Source: Streptococcus infantis
GTDB taxonomy: Bacteria > Bacillota > Bacilli > Lactobacillales > Streptococcaceae
Assembly: GCF_019929575.1 (NCBI RefSeq)
Contig: NZ_JAHZPU010000004.1
Span: 1-64,000, forward strand
Direction of reading: 5' to 3'
Length of the DNA stretch: 64,000 nt
How positions within the stretch are numbered: the stretch's first letter is position 1; each line of letters begins with the position of its first letter. A program made the translations under genes and the position numbers. Shown here piece by piece: positions 37,974-47,606 of the stretch. The notes under the pieces are model-generated. The model was not told the origin of the DNA. It ran no database searches and was given only the letters and a program-made list of their open reading frames with translations.

Positions 37974-38232
37974 GCTCTGTAACAAAGAAATCATATTTAA
38001 TTTTCTTGATATTGACTACAAAGGTAAGCAGGAAGTGATTTCCAGTCCTGAACGAATGAAGCAATTGATGGATGAAGCGGTAAAAGAAGAACTTGCTCAA
38101 ATCAAAGCAGGAAATATCAGCCAAAAACAATACCGTTTTATTGAAACTCCTGTTCAGACGTTGAAAAAAGCTATATACAAAGCATATCTCAAGGAATCAA
38201 ATGAGTTTAGAAATTCCATCTATACTTCTTAA
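37974..38232 (+). pseudogene. 5'-truncated gene remnant
   Basis: A reading frame encodes DIDYKGKQEVISSPERMKQLMDE... (shown in part), an acidic alpha-helical stretch ending at 38232. The only upstream starts lie inside the terminator at 37929-37973, and no ribosome site is present, so the N-terminal part seems lost. The first internal ATG is at 38056. I do not recognise the family. It is most likely a decayed remnant. Confidence 0.5.
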
Positions 38233-38315
38233 GGGAAAGATAAGTCTATCATTAGGAATTCATAGCAATTTTGCTACTCGGTAAGATTAAATAGTTAGCT
38301 AGGTTCGAGACAGAA

Positions 38316-38360
38316 AAACACCTTTTGAATTGCAAGTTTTCGCAGTTCAAAAGGTGTTTT
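38316..38360. terminator. bidirectional terminator before the FUSC-type gene end
   Basis: AAACACCTTTTGAATTGC pairs with GCAGTTCAAAAGGTGTTT (one mismatch), A-rich on one side and T-rich on the other. The 38233-38362 gap is otherwise empty. Confidence 0.7.
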
Positions 38361-38362
38361 GT

Positions 38363-39337
38363 TTATGATGATAGATTGCTTTTTTCTTCAGAATAGCGTT
38401 GATAGAAGTCAACTTTCAGTTGGATAAAGTTTTCCAATTCGCGTAGGAGTTGGAGCAAGGTTGCGCGCGTTTCAAATTCTTCTCTTGTTTTAGGGAGATT
38501 GCGATTGCGAAATACCTGCAGGTAGCTTTCAATATCATTTAATAAATCGTTGGCGGGATTGGTCTGGCTGAGTTGATCTGCAATTTTAGCGAATAGCTGG
38601 GAAAGGATTAGGCTTTCGCTTGCGGCTAGATTACAGGTGTTGATTTGCTGGGCCATATTACGAAGAATGCGACTCTGTCTCTGTCTCATTTCAAAATAGT
38701 GGATATGGTAATCGGTTTGGTGGAAGAGGTGGTCAGAGTGATCAAGATAGACCAGTTTGAGTGCTTCTTCGAGGAGTTGATCCAGTTCTTCAACAAGTTG
38801 GGCACGGTTACGACCGTCGCCCTTTCCAAGATAATATTCAAAACGTTGTAGGATGTGTTTGAGTTTTTCTTCTACCTTGAGATGGTAGAGATGGATTTCT
38901 TCTTGTCGAGAAGGCATGTAAAGATTTACAGTCAAGGCAAAGCTAGTACCGATGAGAAATAGGAGGAGTTCATTCGCTAGTAGTTCTGGTGATGTAGACT
39001 CTTGAACTAAGAGATGACTGACCAAGACACTACTAGGGGTAATGCCAATTTCCCATCCGAATTTGTAGGCAAGAGGGACATAGAGGGCGAGATAGAGACC
39101 AAAACTCCAAATATGGTAGCCAGTTAGTTGAAAGGCCAAGACGCCGATAGACAGAGCCAGCAGGGTTGAGAATAAGCGGTTTTTAGCTAGTTTTATCGTG
39201 CTTCTACGGGTATCTGATAAACTCAAAAGGGCGATGATACCAGCAGAAACAGCCGAAGATAAATCAAGAAAGTAGGCTAGAACACAGGCTAGACAAGTAG
39301 CTAGAACAAGTTTAAAAGTACGTTGGGTGATAGACAT
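38363..39337 (-). CDS. FUSC/aromatic-acid-exporter-type membrane protein
   Basis: A 324-residue protein with an N-terminal membrane domain of several helices (about 10-145) and a long soluble helical C-terminus (about 150-324), as in the FUSC/ArAE family of small aromatic-compound exporters (DUF939). The ATG at 39337 begins MSITQRTFKLVL, with AGGAA upstream. Substrate unknown. Confidence 0.75.
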   Translation of the reverse strand: MSITQRTFKLVLATCLACVLAYFLDLSSAVSAGIIALLSLSDTRRSTIKLAKNRLFSTLLALSIGVLAFQLTGYHIWSFGLYLALYVPLAYKFGWEIGITPSSVLVSHLLVQESTSPELLANELLLFLIGTSFALTVNLYMPSRQEEIHLYHLKVEEKLKHILQRFEYYLGKGDGRNRAQLVEELDQLLEEALKLVYLDHSDHLFHQTDYHIHYFEMRQRQSRILRNMAQQINTCNLAASESLILSQLFAKIADQLSQTNPANDLLNDIESYLQVFRNRNLPKTREEFETRATLLQLLRELENFIQLKVDFYQRYSEEKSNLSS

Positions 39338-39375
39338 GAGACATTTCCTAAACTGAATGATAGAAACCAGACAAA

Positions 39376-39546
39376 GAGGTTGGAACAAAAGATCCCGACC
39401 TCACTTTTTATTAGCAATCAAACTTTGACGCGGTAGCTGATTGAACTTTTTGTTCGTCTTTTAGACTCCAAAAAGCTCCTAATCATCCTCGCGGGGCTGG
39501 GACTACGAAATCGAGACTTTGTCTATCGATTTCTGTCCCACCGCCC
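39376..39546. repeat. intergenic hairpin-rich repeat-like segment
   Basis: Two inverted repeats lie here. The first is GAGGTTGG / CCCGACCTC (39376-39402). The second is a long stem built of GGGAC / GTCCC and GAAATCGA / TCGATTTC (39494-39546). Segments with CGATTTCGTAGTCCCAGCCCC and ACGCGGTAGCTGATTGAAC wording recur between genes of Mitis-group streptococci in my memory, but I cannot confirm the copy number. Confidence 0.45.
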
Positions 39547-39550
39547 TTGA

Positions 39551-40756
39551 TTATTTTTTGCGAGCAGAAGCAAATTCGGCAACTGCTGTAAAGAGCACAT
39601 CGGTTGAAGAGTTGAGAGCTGTTTCGCAAGAGTCTTGGATAACACCGATGACAAATCCGACCCCCACAACCTGCATAGCGATATCATTGGTAATCCCAAA
39701 GAGACTACATGCAACAGGGATGAGAAGGAGTGAGCCTCCAGCAATACCAGAAGCCCCACAGGCTGAGATAGCTGCAACGATACTGAGCACAAAGGCAGTT
39801 GCAAAATCAACAGAGATTCCAAGTGTATTGACTGCTGCGAGAGTTAAGATGTTGATAGTAATAGCAGCGCCAGCCATATTGATGGTTGATCCAAGTGGGA
39901 TTGAGACAGAGTAAGTATCAGGATTGAGTCCAAGATCTTTACAGAGTTTCATATTGACTGGGATGTTGGCTGCAGAGCTACGTGTGAAAAAGGCGGTGAC
40001 ACCACTGATACGCAAGCATTTCCAGACTAGAGGATAAGGATTTCTCTTGATAAATAGAAAAGCAATCAGAGGATTGATCACTAGGGCAACGAAAACCATA
40101 GTGGCAATCAAAAGTCCGAGTAGGATTCCGTAATTTGCTAAACTAGCGATACCTTGGTCTGAGATGGTTTTGAAGACTAATCCGAGGATACCAAATGGCG
40201 CAAGGTTAATGATCCATTCGACGATTTTTGAAGTCACACTGGCCATTGTTTTGAGTAGTTCCTTGCTATTTTTGCTAGCTTCACGCATGGCAACTCCAAA
40301 GACGATAGCCCAAGATAAAATTCCGATATAGTTAGCTTCGATGATGGCGTTGACAGGATTGTCCACTATTTTCAGTAGGAGATTACTGAGTACTTGTCCG
40401 ATGCCGTCTGGCGGAGTAACTTCTGTGCTAGCGCTACTCAAGACCATCTGAACAGGGAAGAGAAAGCTAGCCAAAACTGCTACAAGAGCCGCAGCAAAAG
40501 TCCCCAGCAAATAGAGGAAAATGACTTTTTTCATATTGCTATCTTGGCCTTTCTGGTGTTGGGAAAGGGCATTAGCGACTAAAGCAAAAACCAGGATAGG
40601 AGCAATAGCCTTAAGGCCTCCTACAAATAAATCTCCAAGTAAACCGATTTCGGAGACATTGGGAACGAATAGGCCGAGGATAGCTCCGATAGTCATTCCG
40701 ATCCCTATTCTTTTGATAAGATTTGTTTTATTCCAAGCACGAATGATTCTTTTCAT
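39551..40756 (-). CDS. sstT: sodium/serine-threonine symporter SstT
   Basis: A 401-residue member of the dicarboxylate/amino-acid:cation symporter family that takes up Ser and Thr with Na+. Conserved stretches are [10 protein letters not shown] (substrate loop), [15 protein letters not shown], and [13 protein letters not shown]. Family length. The minus strand carries it alone; a structured segment lies downstream. Confidence 0.9.
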   Translation of the reverse strand: MKRIIRAWNKTNLIKRIGIGMTIGAILGLFVPNVSEIGLLGDLFVGGLKAIAPILVFALVANALSQHQKGQDSNMKKVIFLYLLGTFAAALVAVLASFLFPVQMVLSSASTEVTPPDGIGQVLSNLLLKIVDNPVNAIIEANYIGILSWAIVFGVAMREASKNSKELLKTMASVTSKIVEWIINLAPFGILGLVFKTISDQGIASLANYGILLGLLIATMVFVALVINPLIAFLFIKRNPYPLVWKCLRISGVTAFFTRSSAANIPVNMKLCKDLGLNPDTYSVSIPLGSTINMAGAAITINILTLAAVNTLGISVDFATAFVLSIVAAISACGASGIAGGSLLLIPVACSLFGITNDIAMQVVGVGFVIGVIQDSCETALNSSTDVLFTAVAEFASARKK

Positions 40757-40905
40757 AGAGGTCTCCTTACTGTGTATTGTTTATGATTATAGTATAAATA
40801 TGCTTGAAAAGCAAGTTGGTTGTAAATTTACATAAAATGAATGAATATTTATGAAAATAATAGCTTGATAGATTTGTGGTATAATGAAAAGAAAAGGAGT
40901 TTTGT

Positions 40906-41472
40906 ATGCAAGAATTTTTTCAACGATATCTGGATAAATTAGATCTAACAACTGTTTTAGAGAATCTCTTGACCAAGGTGATTTCTCTTTTACTTCTCAT
41001 TCTTCTATTTTACATAGCTAAAAAGTTCCTCCATGTTGCTGTAGGAAAGATTGTTAAACCTTCACTTAAGTTTTCAAATCGAGATGCAGGTAGACAAAAG
41101 ACCATTTCTCGTTTGCTTGAAAACATTTTTAACTACACACTTTATTTCTTTTTGATTTATTGTATTTTATCCATTCTAGGTTTACCTGTCTCTAGCTTGC
41201 TTGCAGGTGCGGGGATTGCTGGGGTGGCTATCGGTATGGGAGCACAAGGCTTTCTATCAGACGTCATCAACGGCTTCTTTATTCTCTTCGAACGTCAATT
41301 GGATGTGGGAGATGAGGTTGTTTTGACCAATGGTCCTATTACTGTATCGGGAAAAGTAGTTAGTGTCGGAATTCGAACGACTCAATTGAGAAGTGATGAC
41401 CAAGCCCTTCACTTTGTTCCTAACCGCAATATTACCGTTGTGAGTAATTTTTCAAGGAAGGAAGAGAACTGA
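40906..41472 (+). CDS. small MscS-type mechanosensitive channel
   Basis: The 188-residue protein has two or three membrane helices, the pore helix LLAGAGIAGVAIGMGAQGFLSDVINGFF and the adjoining beta domain (VGDEVVLTNGPITVSGKV...). It stops right after the beta domain (SRKEEN), without the long C-terminal cytoplasmic cage seen in MscS. It is either a natural short form or a truncated gene. A promoter with TATAAT and AAAAGGAG precedes it. Confidence 0.75.
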   Translation: MQEFFQRYLDKLDLTTVLENLLTKVISLLLLILLFYIAKKFLHVAVGKIVKPSLKFSNRDAGRQKTISRLLENIFNYTLYFFLIYCILSILGLPVSSLLAGAGIAGVAIGMGAQGFLSDVINGFFILFERQLDVGDEVVLTNGPITVSGKVVSVGIRTTQLRSDDQALHFVPNRNITVVSNFSRKEEN

Positions 41473-41523
41473 AATTTTACTTGATTTATGGTACAATAGA
41501 AAGAGTTTGGTAAAGGAGAAACG

Positions 41524-42431
41524 ATGTTTTTAGATAAGCAGTTAGGGAATGGTTGTACCTGGATTAATCTAGATGTGGAAATCATCAAAAATCTTGAAGA
41601 TTTATCAGAAATCTATGGATTGGATAAAGAAACCATCGAGTATGCGCTGGATAGAAACGAACGAGCCCACATGGATTATAACCGTGAAAATGGGACGGTC
41701 ACCTTTATCTATAACGTTCTTGACTTAGAAAGGGACAAGGAATACTATGAAGCCCTTCCTATGACTTTTATCGTTGAAAGACAACGAATGATTACCATCA
41801 GTAACCATAAGAATGCTTATGTCATTGATCAGATGTTAGCTTATCTGGATAGCCATGAGTCGCTTTCTATTTACAAATTTCTCTTTGCCAGTCTTGAAAT
41901 GATTAGCAATGCCTATTATCCAATCATTGAAAAGATGGATAAGAGTAAAGATGAAGTCAACAGCTTACTTCGTCAGAGAACAACCAAGAAAAATCTCTTT
42001 GCCCTCTCCGACTTGGAGACAGGTATGGTTTATCTAACGGCAGCTGCCAAGCAAAACCGTATCTTGCTTGAACATATCCAAGGTCATGCCCTCTATCGTC
42101 GTTTGGATGAAATTGAAAAGAGCAGTTTGATGATGCCATGATTGAGGCTCATCAGCTGGTATCCATGACAGACTTGATTTCTCAAGTTCTCCAACAACTG
42201 TCAGGGTCCTACAACAACATCCTAAATAACAACCTGAATGATAATTTGACAACCTTGACCATCATTTCAGTTTTATTGGCTGTCCTAGCTGTCATCACAG
42301 GATTTTTCGGGATGAACGTCCCTCTTCCTTTTATGGAGGACAAGCATGCTTGGATCTATATCACCTTGGCTAGTGCTCTTTTATGGATTGTCCTAGCCCA
42401 GTTTCTCAAACGAATTGCGAAAATAAGTTAA
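41524..42431 (+). pseudogene. corA: CorA-family magnesium/cobalt transporter, frameshifted
   Basis: Two pieces, 41524-42141 and 42138-42431, form one CorA-like protein (about 300 residues when joined). The first piece ends early at ...KSSLMMP after GAAAAG at 42115-42120. With one more A it would read KEQFDDAMIEAHQ and continue into the second piece. The second piece holds the long helix, the transmembrane segment and GFFGMNVPLPF (the GMN selectivity motif). It is a single-base loss in a four-A run, so a sequencing error is possible. No intact copy is present in the window. Confidence 0.75.
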
Positions 42432-42445
42432 GAAAAGGAGCCAGA

Positions 42446-42973
42446 ATGGCGATTGAAAATTATATGCCAGATTTTGCTGTGGAAGCAGTTTATGATCTGA
42501 CAGTTCAAAGCCTGCAGGAACAGGGAATCAAGGCTGTTTTGGTTGATTTGGATAATACCCTGATTGCTTGGAATAATCCAGATGGAACAGCAGAGATGAA
42601 GCAATGGTTACATGACCTTCGTGATGCTGGGATTCGTATCATTGTAGTATCCAATAACACACCCAAACGTGTCAAACGAGCAGTTGAAAAATTTGACATT
42701 GATTATGTTTACTGGGCACTGAAGCCCTTTACTCTAGGAATTAAACGTGCCATGAAACATTTCCACTATGAAAAAGACCAAGTGGTCATGGTTGGCGATC
42801 AGCTCATGACGGATATTCGAGCAGCCCACCGAGCAGGCATTCGCTCGATTTTGGTTAAACCCTTGGTCCAGCACGACTCTATTAAGACTCAGATTAACCG
42901 AGCGCGTGAGCGTCGTATGATGAGAAAAATCGCTGAAAAGTACGGCCCTATTACTTATAAAAAAGGAATCTAA
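42446..42973 (+). CDS. yqeG: YqeG-family HAD phosphatase
   Basis: A 175-residue HAD-IIIA phosphatase. The nucleophile motif is VLVDLDNTLIAWN (DxD), followed by VSNNTPKRV and GDQLMTDIRAAHRAG (Mg-binding Asp). The ATG at 42446 follows AAAAGGAG. It leads the conserved yqeG-yqeH-yhbY-nadD-yqeK cluster; YqeH starts 2 bases after it. Confidence 0.9.
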   Translation: MAIENYMPDFAVEAVYDLTVQSLQEQGIKAVLVDLDNTLIAWNNPDGTAEMKQWLHDLRDAGIRIIVVSNNTPKRVKRAVEKFDIDYVYWALKPFTLGIKRAMKHFHYEKDQVVMVGDQLMTDIRAAHRAGIRSILVKPLVQHDSIKTQINRARERRMMRKIAEKYGPITYKKGI

Positions 42974-42975
42974 TT

Positions 42976-44082
42976 ATGGAAGAAATTCTCTGTATTGGTT
43001 GTGGAGCAACCATTCAGACGGAAGATAAGACTGGTTTAGGTTTTACACCTCAGTCAGCACTTGAAAAAGGTTTGGAAACTGGAGAAGTTTATTGCCAGCG
43101 TTGTTTCCGTCTTCGTCATTATAATGAAATCACAGATGTGCAGTTGACGGATGATGATTTCCTCAAACTCTTGCACGAGGTTGGAGATAGCGATGCCTTG
43201 GTGGTCAATGTCATTGATATTTTTGATTTCAATGGCTCTGTTATCCCAGGTTTGCCCCGCTTTGTGTCAGGTAATGATGTGCTCTTGGTTGGAAATAAAA
43301 AAGACATCCTTCCTAAGTCAGTGAAACCAGGTAAGATTAGCCAATGGCTGATGGAACGTGCCCATGAAGAAGGACTTCGTCCAGTCGATGTTGTCTTAAC
43401 TTCGGCACAAAACAAGCATGCCATCAAGGAAGTCATTGAAAAAATTGAGCACTACCGTAAAGGACGTGACGTCTATGTGGTTGGCGTGACCAACGTTGGA
43501 AAATCAACCCTTATTAATGCTATTATCCAGGAAATTACGGGTGACCAGAACGTCATCACAACCTCACGTTTCCCAGGGACAACCTTAGATAAGATTGAAA
43601 TTCCACTTGATGATGGTTCTTATATCTATGATACACCGGGAATTATCCATCGTCATCAGATGGCCCACTACTTGACTGCTAAAAACCTCAAGTATGTCAG
43701 TCCTAAAAAGGAAATCAAGCCAAAAACCTATCAGCTAAACCCTGAACAAACCCTATTTTTAGGTGGATTGGGACGCTTTGACTTTATTGCAGGAGAAAAG
43801 CAAGGTTTTACAGCCTTCTTTGACAATGAACTCAAGCTTCATCGTACCAAGCTAGAGGGAGCTAGTGTCTTTTACGACAAGCACCTTGGAACCCTCCTTA
43901 CACCACCAAATAGCAAGGAAAAAGAAGACTTTCCAAAACTAGTCCAACATATCTTTACTATCAAGGATAAGACAGACCTCGTTATCTCAGGACTAGGTTG
44001 GATTCGAGTGACAGGCACCGCCAAAGTCGCCGTCTGGGCACCAGAAGGCGTAGCCGTCGTCACACGAAAGGCCATTATTTAA
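42976..44082 (+). CDS. yqeH: ribosome-biogenesis GTPase YqeH
   Basis: A 368-residue circularly permuted GTPase for 30S maturation. The N-terminal zinc finger has CIGCGA and CQRCF. G motifs run in permuted order: VGNKKDIL (G4), TSAQN (G5), VTNVGKSTLINA (G1), and DTPG (G3). The length is typical. A long structured segment follows before yhbY. Confidence 0.95.
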   Translation: MEEILCIGCGATIQTEDKTGLGFTPQSALEKGLETGEVYCQRCFRLRHYNEITDVQLTDDDFLKLLHEVGDSDALVVNVIDIFDFNGSVIPGLPRFVSGNDVLLVGNKKDILPKSVKPGKISQWLMERAHEEGLRPVDVVLTSAQNKHAIKEVIEKIEHYRKGRDVYVVGVTNVGKSTLINAIIQEITGDQNVITTSRFPGTTLDKIEIPLDDGSYIYDTPGIIHRHQMAHYLTAKNLKYVSPKKEIKPKTYQLNPEQTLFLGGLGRFDFIAGEKQGFTAFFDNELKLHRTKLEGASVFYDKHLGTLLTPPNSKEKEDFPKLVQHIFTIKDKTDLVISGLGWIRVTGTAKVAVWAPEGVAVVTRKAII

Positions 44083-44120
44083 AATAAAATCACTGAGCGA
44101 ACAAAGTGAGCTCATAAAAA

Positions 44121-44275
44121 GATAGTTATTGCCGTGGTGTGATTGCCAATCCATAGATTGGCAAGGGGCACAATTGAGACCTAGGCTCAATTGTGAGGTC
44201 AGGAAATCCATTTTTCAAAGATGCATTCTTTGGAAAATTAGTTCCGACCGTCCCTCACCACCTAAAATAACTATC
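44121..44275 (+). ncRNA. multibranched structured element between yqeH and yhbY
   Basis: About 155 bases fold into a closed multi-stem shape. The closing helix is GATAGTTATT (44121-44130) with AATAACTATC (44266-44275), then GTGGTG (44134-44139) with CACCAC (44256-44261). Inside are hairpin A (44143-44164, TTGCCAATC/GATTGGCAA, 4-nt loop), hairpin B (44169-44195, CACAATTGAG/CTCAATTGTG) and hairpin C (44197-44249, with GGTC/GACC, GGAA/TTCC and a 10-bp tip). It has no terminator. It may be a regulatory 5' UTR of yhbY or a MITE-like repeat with terminal inverted repeats. Confidence 0.6.
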
Positions 44276-44293
44276 AAAAAAGGAAGAAAGAAT

Positions 44294-44605
44294 ATGTCAT
44301 TAACATCAAAACAACGTGCCTTCCTCAACAGCCAGGCACACACCCTCAAACCCATCATCCAAATCGGGAAAAATGGTCTCAACGACCAAATCAAAACTAG
44401 CGTTCGCCAAGCTCTTGACGCGCGTGAATTGATCAAGGTTACTCTCTTGCAAAACACAGATGAGAATATCTATGAAGTAGCCGAAATCTTGGAAGAAGAA
44501 ATCGGTGTGGACACAGTTCAAAAAATCGGACGCATCTTGATTTTGTATAAACAATCAAGCAAGAAAGAAAATCGCAAGATTTCTAAAAAAGTTAAAGAAA
44601 TCTAA
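44294..44605 (+). CDS. yhbY: YhbY/CRM-domain ribosome-assembly RNA-binding protein
   Basis: A 103-residue protein with the CRM fold, including the GKNGLNDQIK loop near the start and KVTLLQNTD. It binds pre-50S rRNA in other bacteria. The start at 44294 follows AGGAAG. Its leader carries the structured element at 44121-44275. Confidence 0.9.
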   Translation: MSLTSKQRAFLNSQAHTLKPIIQIGKNGLNDQIKTSVRQALDARELIKVTLLQNTDENIYEVAEILEEEIGVDTVQKIGRILILYKQSSKKENRKISKKVKEI

Positions 44606-44656
44606 GAACGATACTCCCAAAAGCTGTTTTTACAGAAAAGTAAAGGAGATTAACCT

Positions 44657-45286
44657 ATGGCAATCGAATTATTAACTCCCTTTACCAAAGTGGAGTTAGA
44701 GCCAGAAATCAAGGATAAAAAACGCAAACAAGTCGGTATTTTGGGTGGAAATTTTAACCCTGTTCACAACGCCCATCTTATCGTGGCGGACCAAGTGCGC
44801 CAGCAGTTGGGATTGGATCAAGTTCTGCTCATGCCTGAATATCAACCGCCTCACGTAGACAAAAAGGAAACCATTTCTGAACACCACCGCCTCAAGATGC
44901 TTGAATTGGCAATTGACGGAATCGAAGGTTTAGCTATTGAGACCATTGAGCTAGAGCGTAAGGGGATTTCCTACACCTACGACACCATGAAGATTTTGAC
45001 AGAGAAGAATCCAGATACAGATTATTACTTTATCATCGGTGCCGATATGGTAGACTATTTACCCAAATGGTATAGAATTGACGAATTGGTCGACCTCGTT
45101 CAGTTTGTAGGAGTTCAACGACCACGCTACAAGGCTGGGACTTCTTATCCAGTCATTTGGGTGGATGTGCCTCTCATGGATATTTCATCTAGTATGGTGC
45201 GTGACTTTATCGCTCAAGGACGAAAACCTAACTTTCTCTTGCCAAAGCCAGTGCTAGACTATATCGAGAAAGAAGGACTTTATTGA
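44657..45286 (+). CDS. nadD: nicotinate-nucleotide adenylyltransferase
   Basis: A 209-residue NAD-synthesis enzyme. [12 protein letters not shown] is the ATP-binding motif, and [11 protein letters not shown] is the C-terminal ISSTxxR-type motif. An N-terminal extension of about 24 residues precedes the core. Its stop shares one base with the yqeK start. Confidence 0.94.
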   Translation: MAIELLTPFTKVELEPEIKDKKRKQVGILGGNFNPVHNAHLIVADQVRQQLGLDQVLLMPEYQPPHVDKKETISEHHRLKMLELAIDGIEGLAIETIELERKGISYTYDTMKILTEKNPDTDYYFIIGADMVDYLPKWYRIDELVDLVQFVGVQRPRYKAGTSYPVIWVDVPLMDISSSMVRDFIAQGRKPNFLLPKPVLDYIEKEGLY

Positions 45287-45879
45287 TGGCATACCAGGAC
45301 TATATCAACTGTTCCCGTGAGGAATTATTGAAAAAAATGGCAGAGCTTCTACCCGAGAAACGTTTGACCCATTGTTTGGGTGTAGAGCGCGCAGCCATTG
45401 AACTTGCAGAACGATATGGAGTGGATACCGATAAAGCAGGTTTGGCAGGTCTCTTACATGATTATGCTAAAAAGCTATCAGATCAAGAGTTTCTAGACTT
45501 GATCGACCGTTATCAGCTAGATCCTGACCTCAAAAACTGGGGCAATAATGTCTGGCATGGCATGGTTGGTATCTACAAGATTCAGGAAGATTTGGATTTA
45601 CAAGATTCTGAAATCCTACGAGCTATTGAAATTCATACAGTCGGAGCGAGTCAGATGACGGACCTTGACAAGGTTATCTACGTCGCAGACTATATCGAGC
45701 ACAATCGTGCCTTTCCAGGTGTGGATCAGGCGCGTGAGATTGCAAGTTTGTCACTCAATAAGGCAATAGCTTATGAAACAGCTCATACGGTGGAGCATTT
45801 GGCTCACCAAGGATTTCCCATCTATCCCCAAACCCTTGAAACCTATAACGCCTATGTGCACTATTTGAAAGAGGACTAA
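45286..45879 (+). CDS. yqeK: YqeK HD-domain hydrolase (Ap4A-type)
   Basis: A 197-residue HD-domain phosphohydrolase, with LLHDYAKK (HD) and the flanking histidines in HGMVG and HTVGA. Members of this family symmetrically cleave Ap4A to ADP. The gene follows nadD with a one-base overlap and is followed without a gap by the isochorismatase-like gene. Confidence 0.88.
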   Translation: MAYQDYINCSREELLKKMAELLPEKRLTHCLGVERAAIELAERYGVDTDKAGLAGLLHDYAKKLSDQEFLDLIDRYQLDPDLKNWGNNVWHGMVGIYKIQEDLDLQDSEILRAIEIHTVGASQMTDLDKVIYVADYIEHNRAFPGVDQAREIASLSLNKAIAYETAHTVEHLAHQGFPIYPQTLETYNAYVHYLKED

Positions 45880-46380
45880 ATGAAGACGGCTTTTATAATC
45901 ATTGATGTTCAGAATATTTTAGTGGAAACTGGGTTTCAGACAAAAAGTCTATTGGAAAAAATTTCTTATTTACAAAACCAGGCTAGAAGCAAGAATATCG
46001 AAATTATCTATGTTCAACATATTGAGAGCCCTGAAGCCCAAACATCAGAAGATTGGCAGTTATCTGAGTTTTTAAGTCGAAAACCTAATGAAAAGGTCTT
46101 TCAGAAGAAGTATAACAGTATTATCAAAGAAACTGGTTTAAAAGAATACTTGGATAAACAGGGGATTGAAAAATTAGTTTTATGTGGTATGCAGACAGAA
46201 TATTGTGTGGATACCTCTGTCAAGGTTGCCTTTGAATATGGCTATCAGCTTATTATTCCAGAAGGAACTTGCACAACGTTTGATGGCGATGACATTCCAG
46301 CAGAAACGATAAATGAATTTTATGAGGGCATTTGGGAGGGGCGCTTTGCAGATGTCCTAGATTACAAACATATTTTCTAG
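45880..46380 (+). CDS. isochorismatase-family cysteine hydrolase
   Basis: A 166-residue protein. The family triad is present: Asp in AFIIIDVQN, Lys in FQKKYNS, and Cys in VLCGMQTEYCVDTS. The substrate (an amide such as nicotinamide, or another) is not clear. It lies inside the nadD-rsfS cluster. Confidence 0.8.
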   Translation: MKTAFIIIDVQNILVETGFQTKSLLEKISYLQNQARSKNIEIIYVQHIESPEAQTSEDWQLSEFLSRKPNEKVFQKKYNSIIKETGLKEYLDKQGIEKLVLCGMQTEYCVDTSVKVAFEYGYQLIIPEGTCTTFDGDDIPAETINEFYEGIWEGRFADVLDYKHIF

Positions 46381-46392
46381 AAAGAGGATTAA

Positions 46393-46746
<354 letters not shown>

Positions 46747-46752
46747 AAGATG

Positions 46753-46780
46753 AACTCAGTTGTAATCAACTGGGTTTTAT
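46753..46780 (+). terminator. rho-independent terminator after rsfS
   Basis: AACTCAGTTG / CAACTGGGTT stem (one G-T) with TAAT loop and T-run. Confidence 0.7.
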
Positions 46781-46856
46781 TTGCTTATGTTAGAAGAAAA
46801 TTGTTAGAAAGGTAAGGGCTAGTGGTGTTTACCATGGGGCTCTTGGTATCATGATT

Positions 46857-47597
46857 ATGGCAACTTATGAAACTTTTGCGGCGGTCTATGATGCGGTTAT
46901 GGATGATAGTTTATACGACAAATGGACGGACTTTTCTCTGCGTCATTTACCTAAAACCAAGGACAGAAAGAAACTATTGGAGCTTGCTTGTGGAACAGGA
47001 ATTCAATCAGTGCGCTTCTCTCAGGCTGGTTTTGATGTGACTGGACTTGATTTGAGTGCGGATATGTTGAAGATTGCCGAAAAGAGAGCGGCTTCAGCCA
47101 AGCAAAAGATTGATTTCATTGAAGGCAATATGCTGGATTTATCCAAGGCTGGTCAATACGACTTTGTCACGTGTTACTCGGACTCAATCTGTTACATGCA
47201 GGATGAAGTGGAAGTTGGGGACGTTTTTAAAGAAGTCTATAATGCCCTCAATGAAGATGGTGTTTTTATCTTTGATGTGCATTCGACTTACCAGACAGAT
47301 GAGGTCTTCCCAGGTTATTCCTACCATGAAAACGCCGAAGACTTTGCCATGCTCTGGGATACCTATGAAGATGAAGCCCCTCACTCCATCGTGCATGAAC
47401 TGACCTTCTTTGTCAAGGAGGCAGATAGTTCCTTTAGCCGTCATGATGAGGTACATGAGGAGCGAACCTACGAAGTCTTGACCTATGATATTTTGTTAGA
47501 ACAAGCTGGTTTTAAGTCCTTCAAACTCTTTGCGGACTTTGAAGACAAGGAACCAACAGAAACCAGTACCCGTTGGTTTTTCGTCGCTCAGAAGTAG
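46857..47597 (+). CDS. class I SAM-dependent methyltransferase
   Basis: The 246-residue protein contains the SAM motif LLELACGTGIQS (I), DLSADML (II) and FVTCYSDSIC (IV). The start is either 46851 or 46857; neither has a clear ribosome site, and a TGGTATCAT extended -10 overlaps 46851. It precedes tmcAL by 9 bases. Substrate unknown. Confidence 0.82.
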   Translation: MATYETFAAVYDAVMDDSLYDKWTDFSLRHLPKTKDRKKLLELACGTGIQSVRFSQAGFDVTGLDLSADMLKIAEKRAASAKQKIDFIEGNMLDLSKAGQYDFVTCYSDSICYMQDEVEVGDVFKEVYNALNEDGVFIFDVHSTYQTDEVFPGYSYHENAEDFAMLWDTYEDEAPHSIVHELTFFVKEADSSFSRHDEVHEERTYEVLTYDILLEQAGFKSFKLFADFEDKEPTETSTRWFFVAQK

Positions 47598-47606
47598 GAG
47601 ATTTCC

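Noticed and set aside
39519-39914. Plus-strand frame of 131 codons opposite the 3' end of sstT.
   Set aside because: It mirrors the conserved SstT sequence and runs through the hairpin segment; no start context.
42110-42125. Programmed frameshift in corA.
   Set aside because: GAAAAG is not a known slippery heptamer with a downstream structure, and CorA genes are not known to need one; a mutation or error is simpler.
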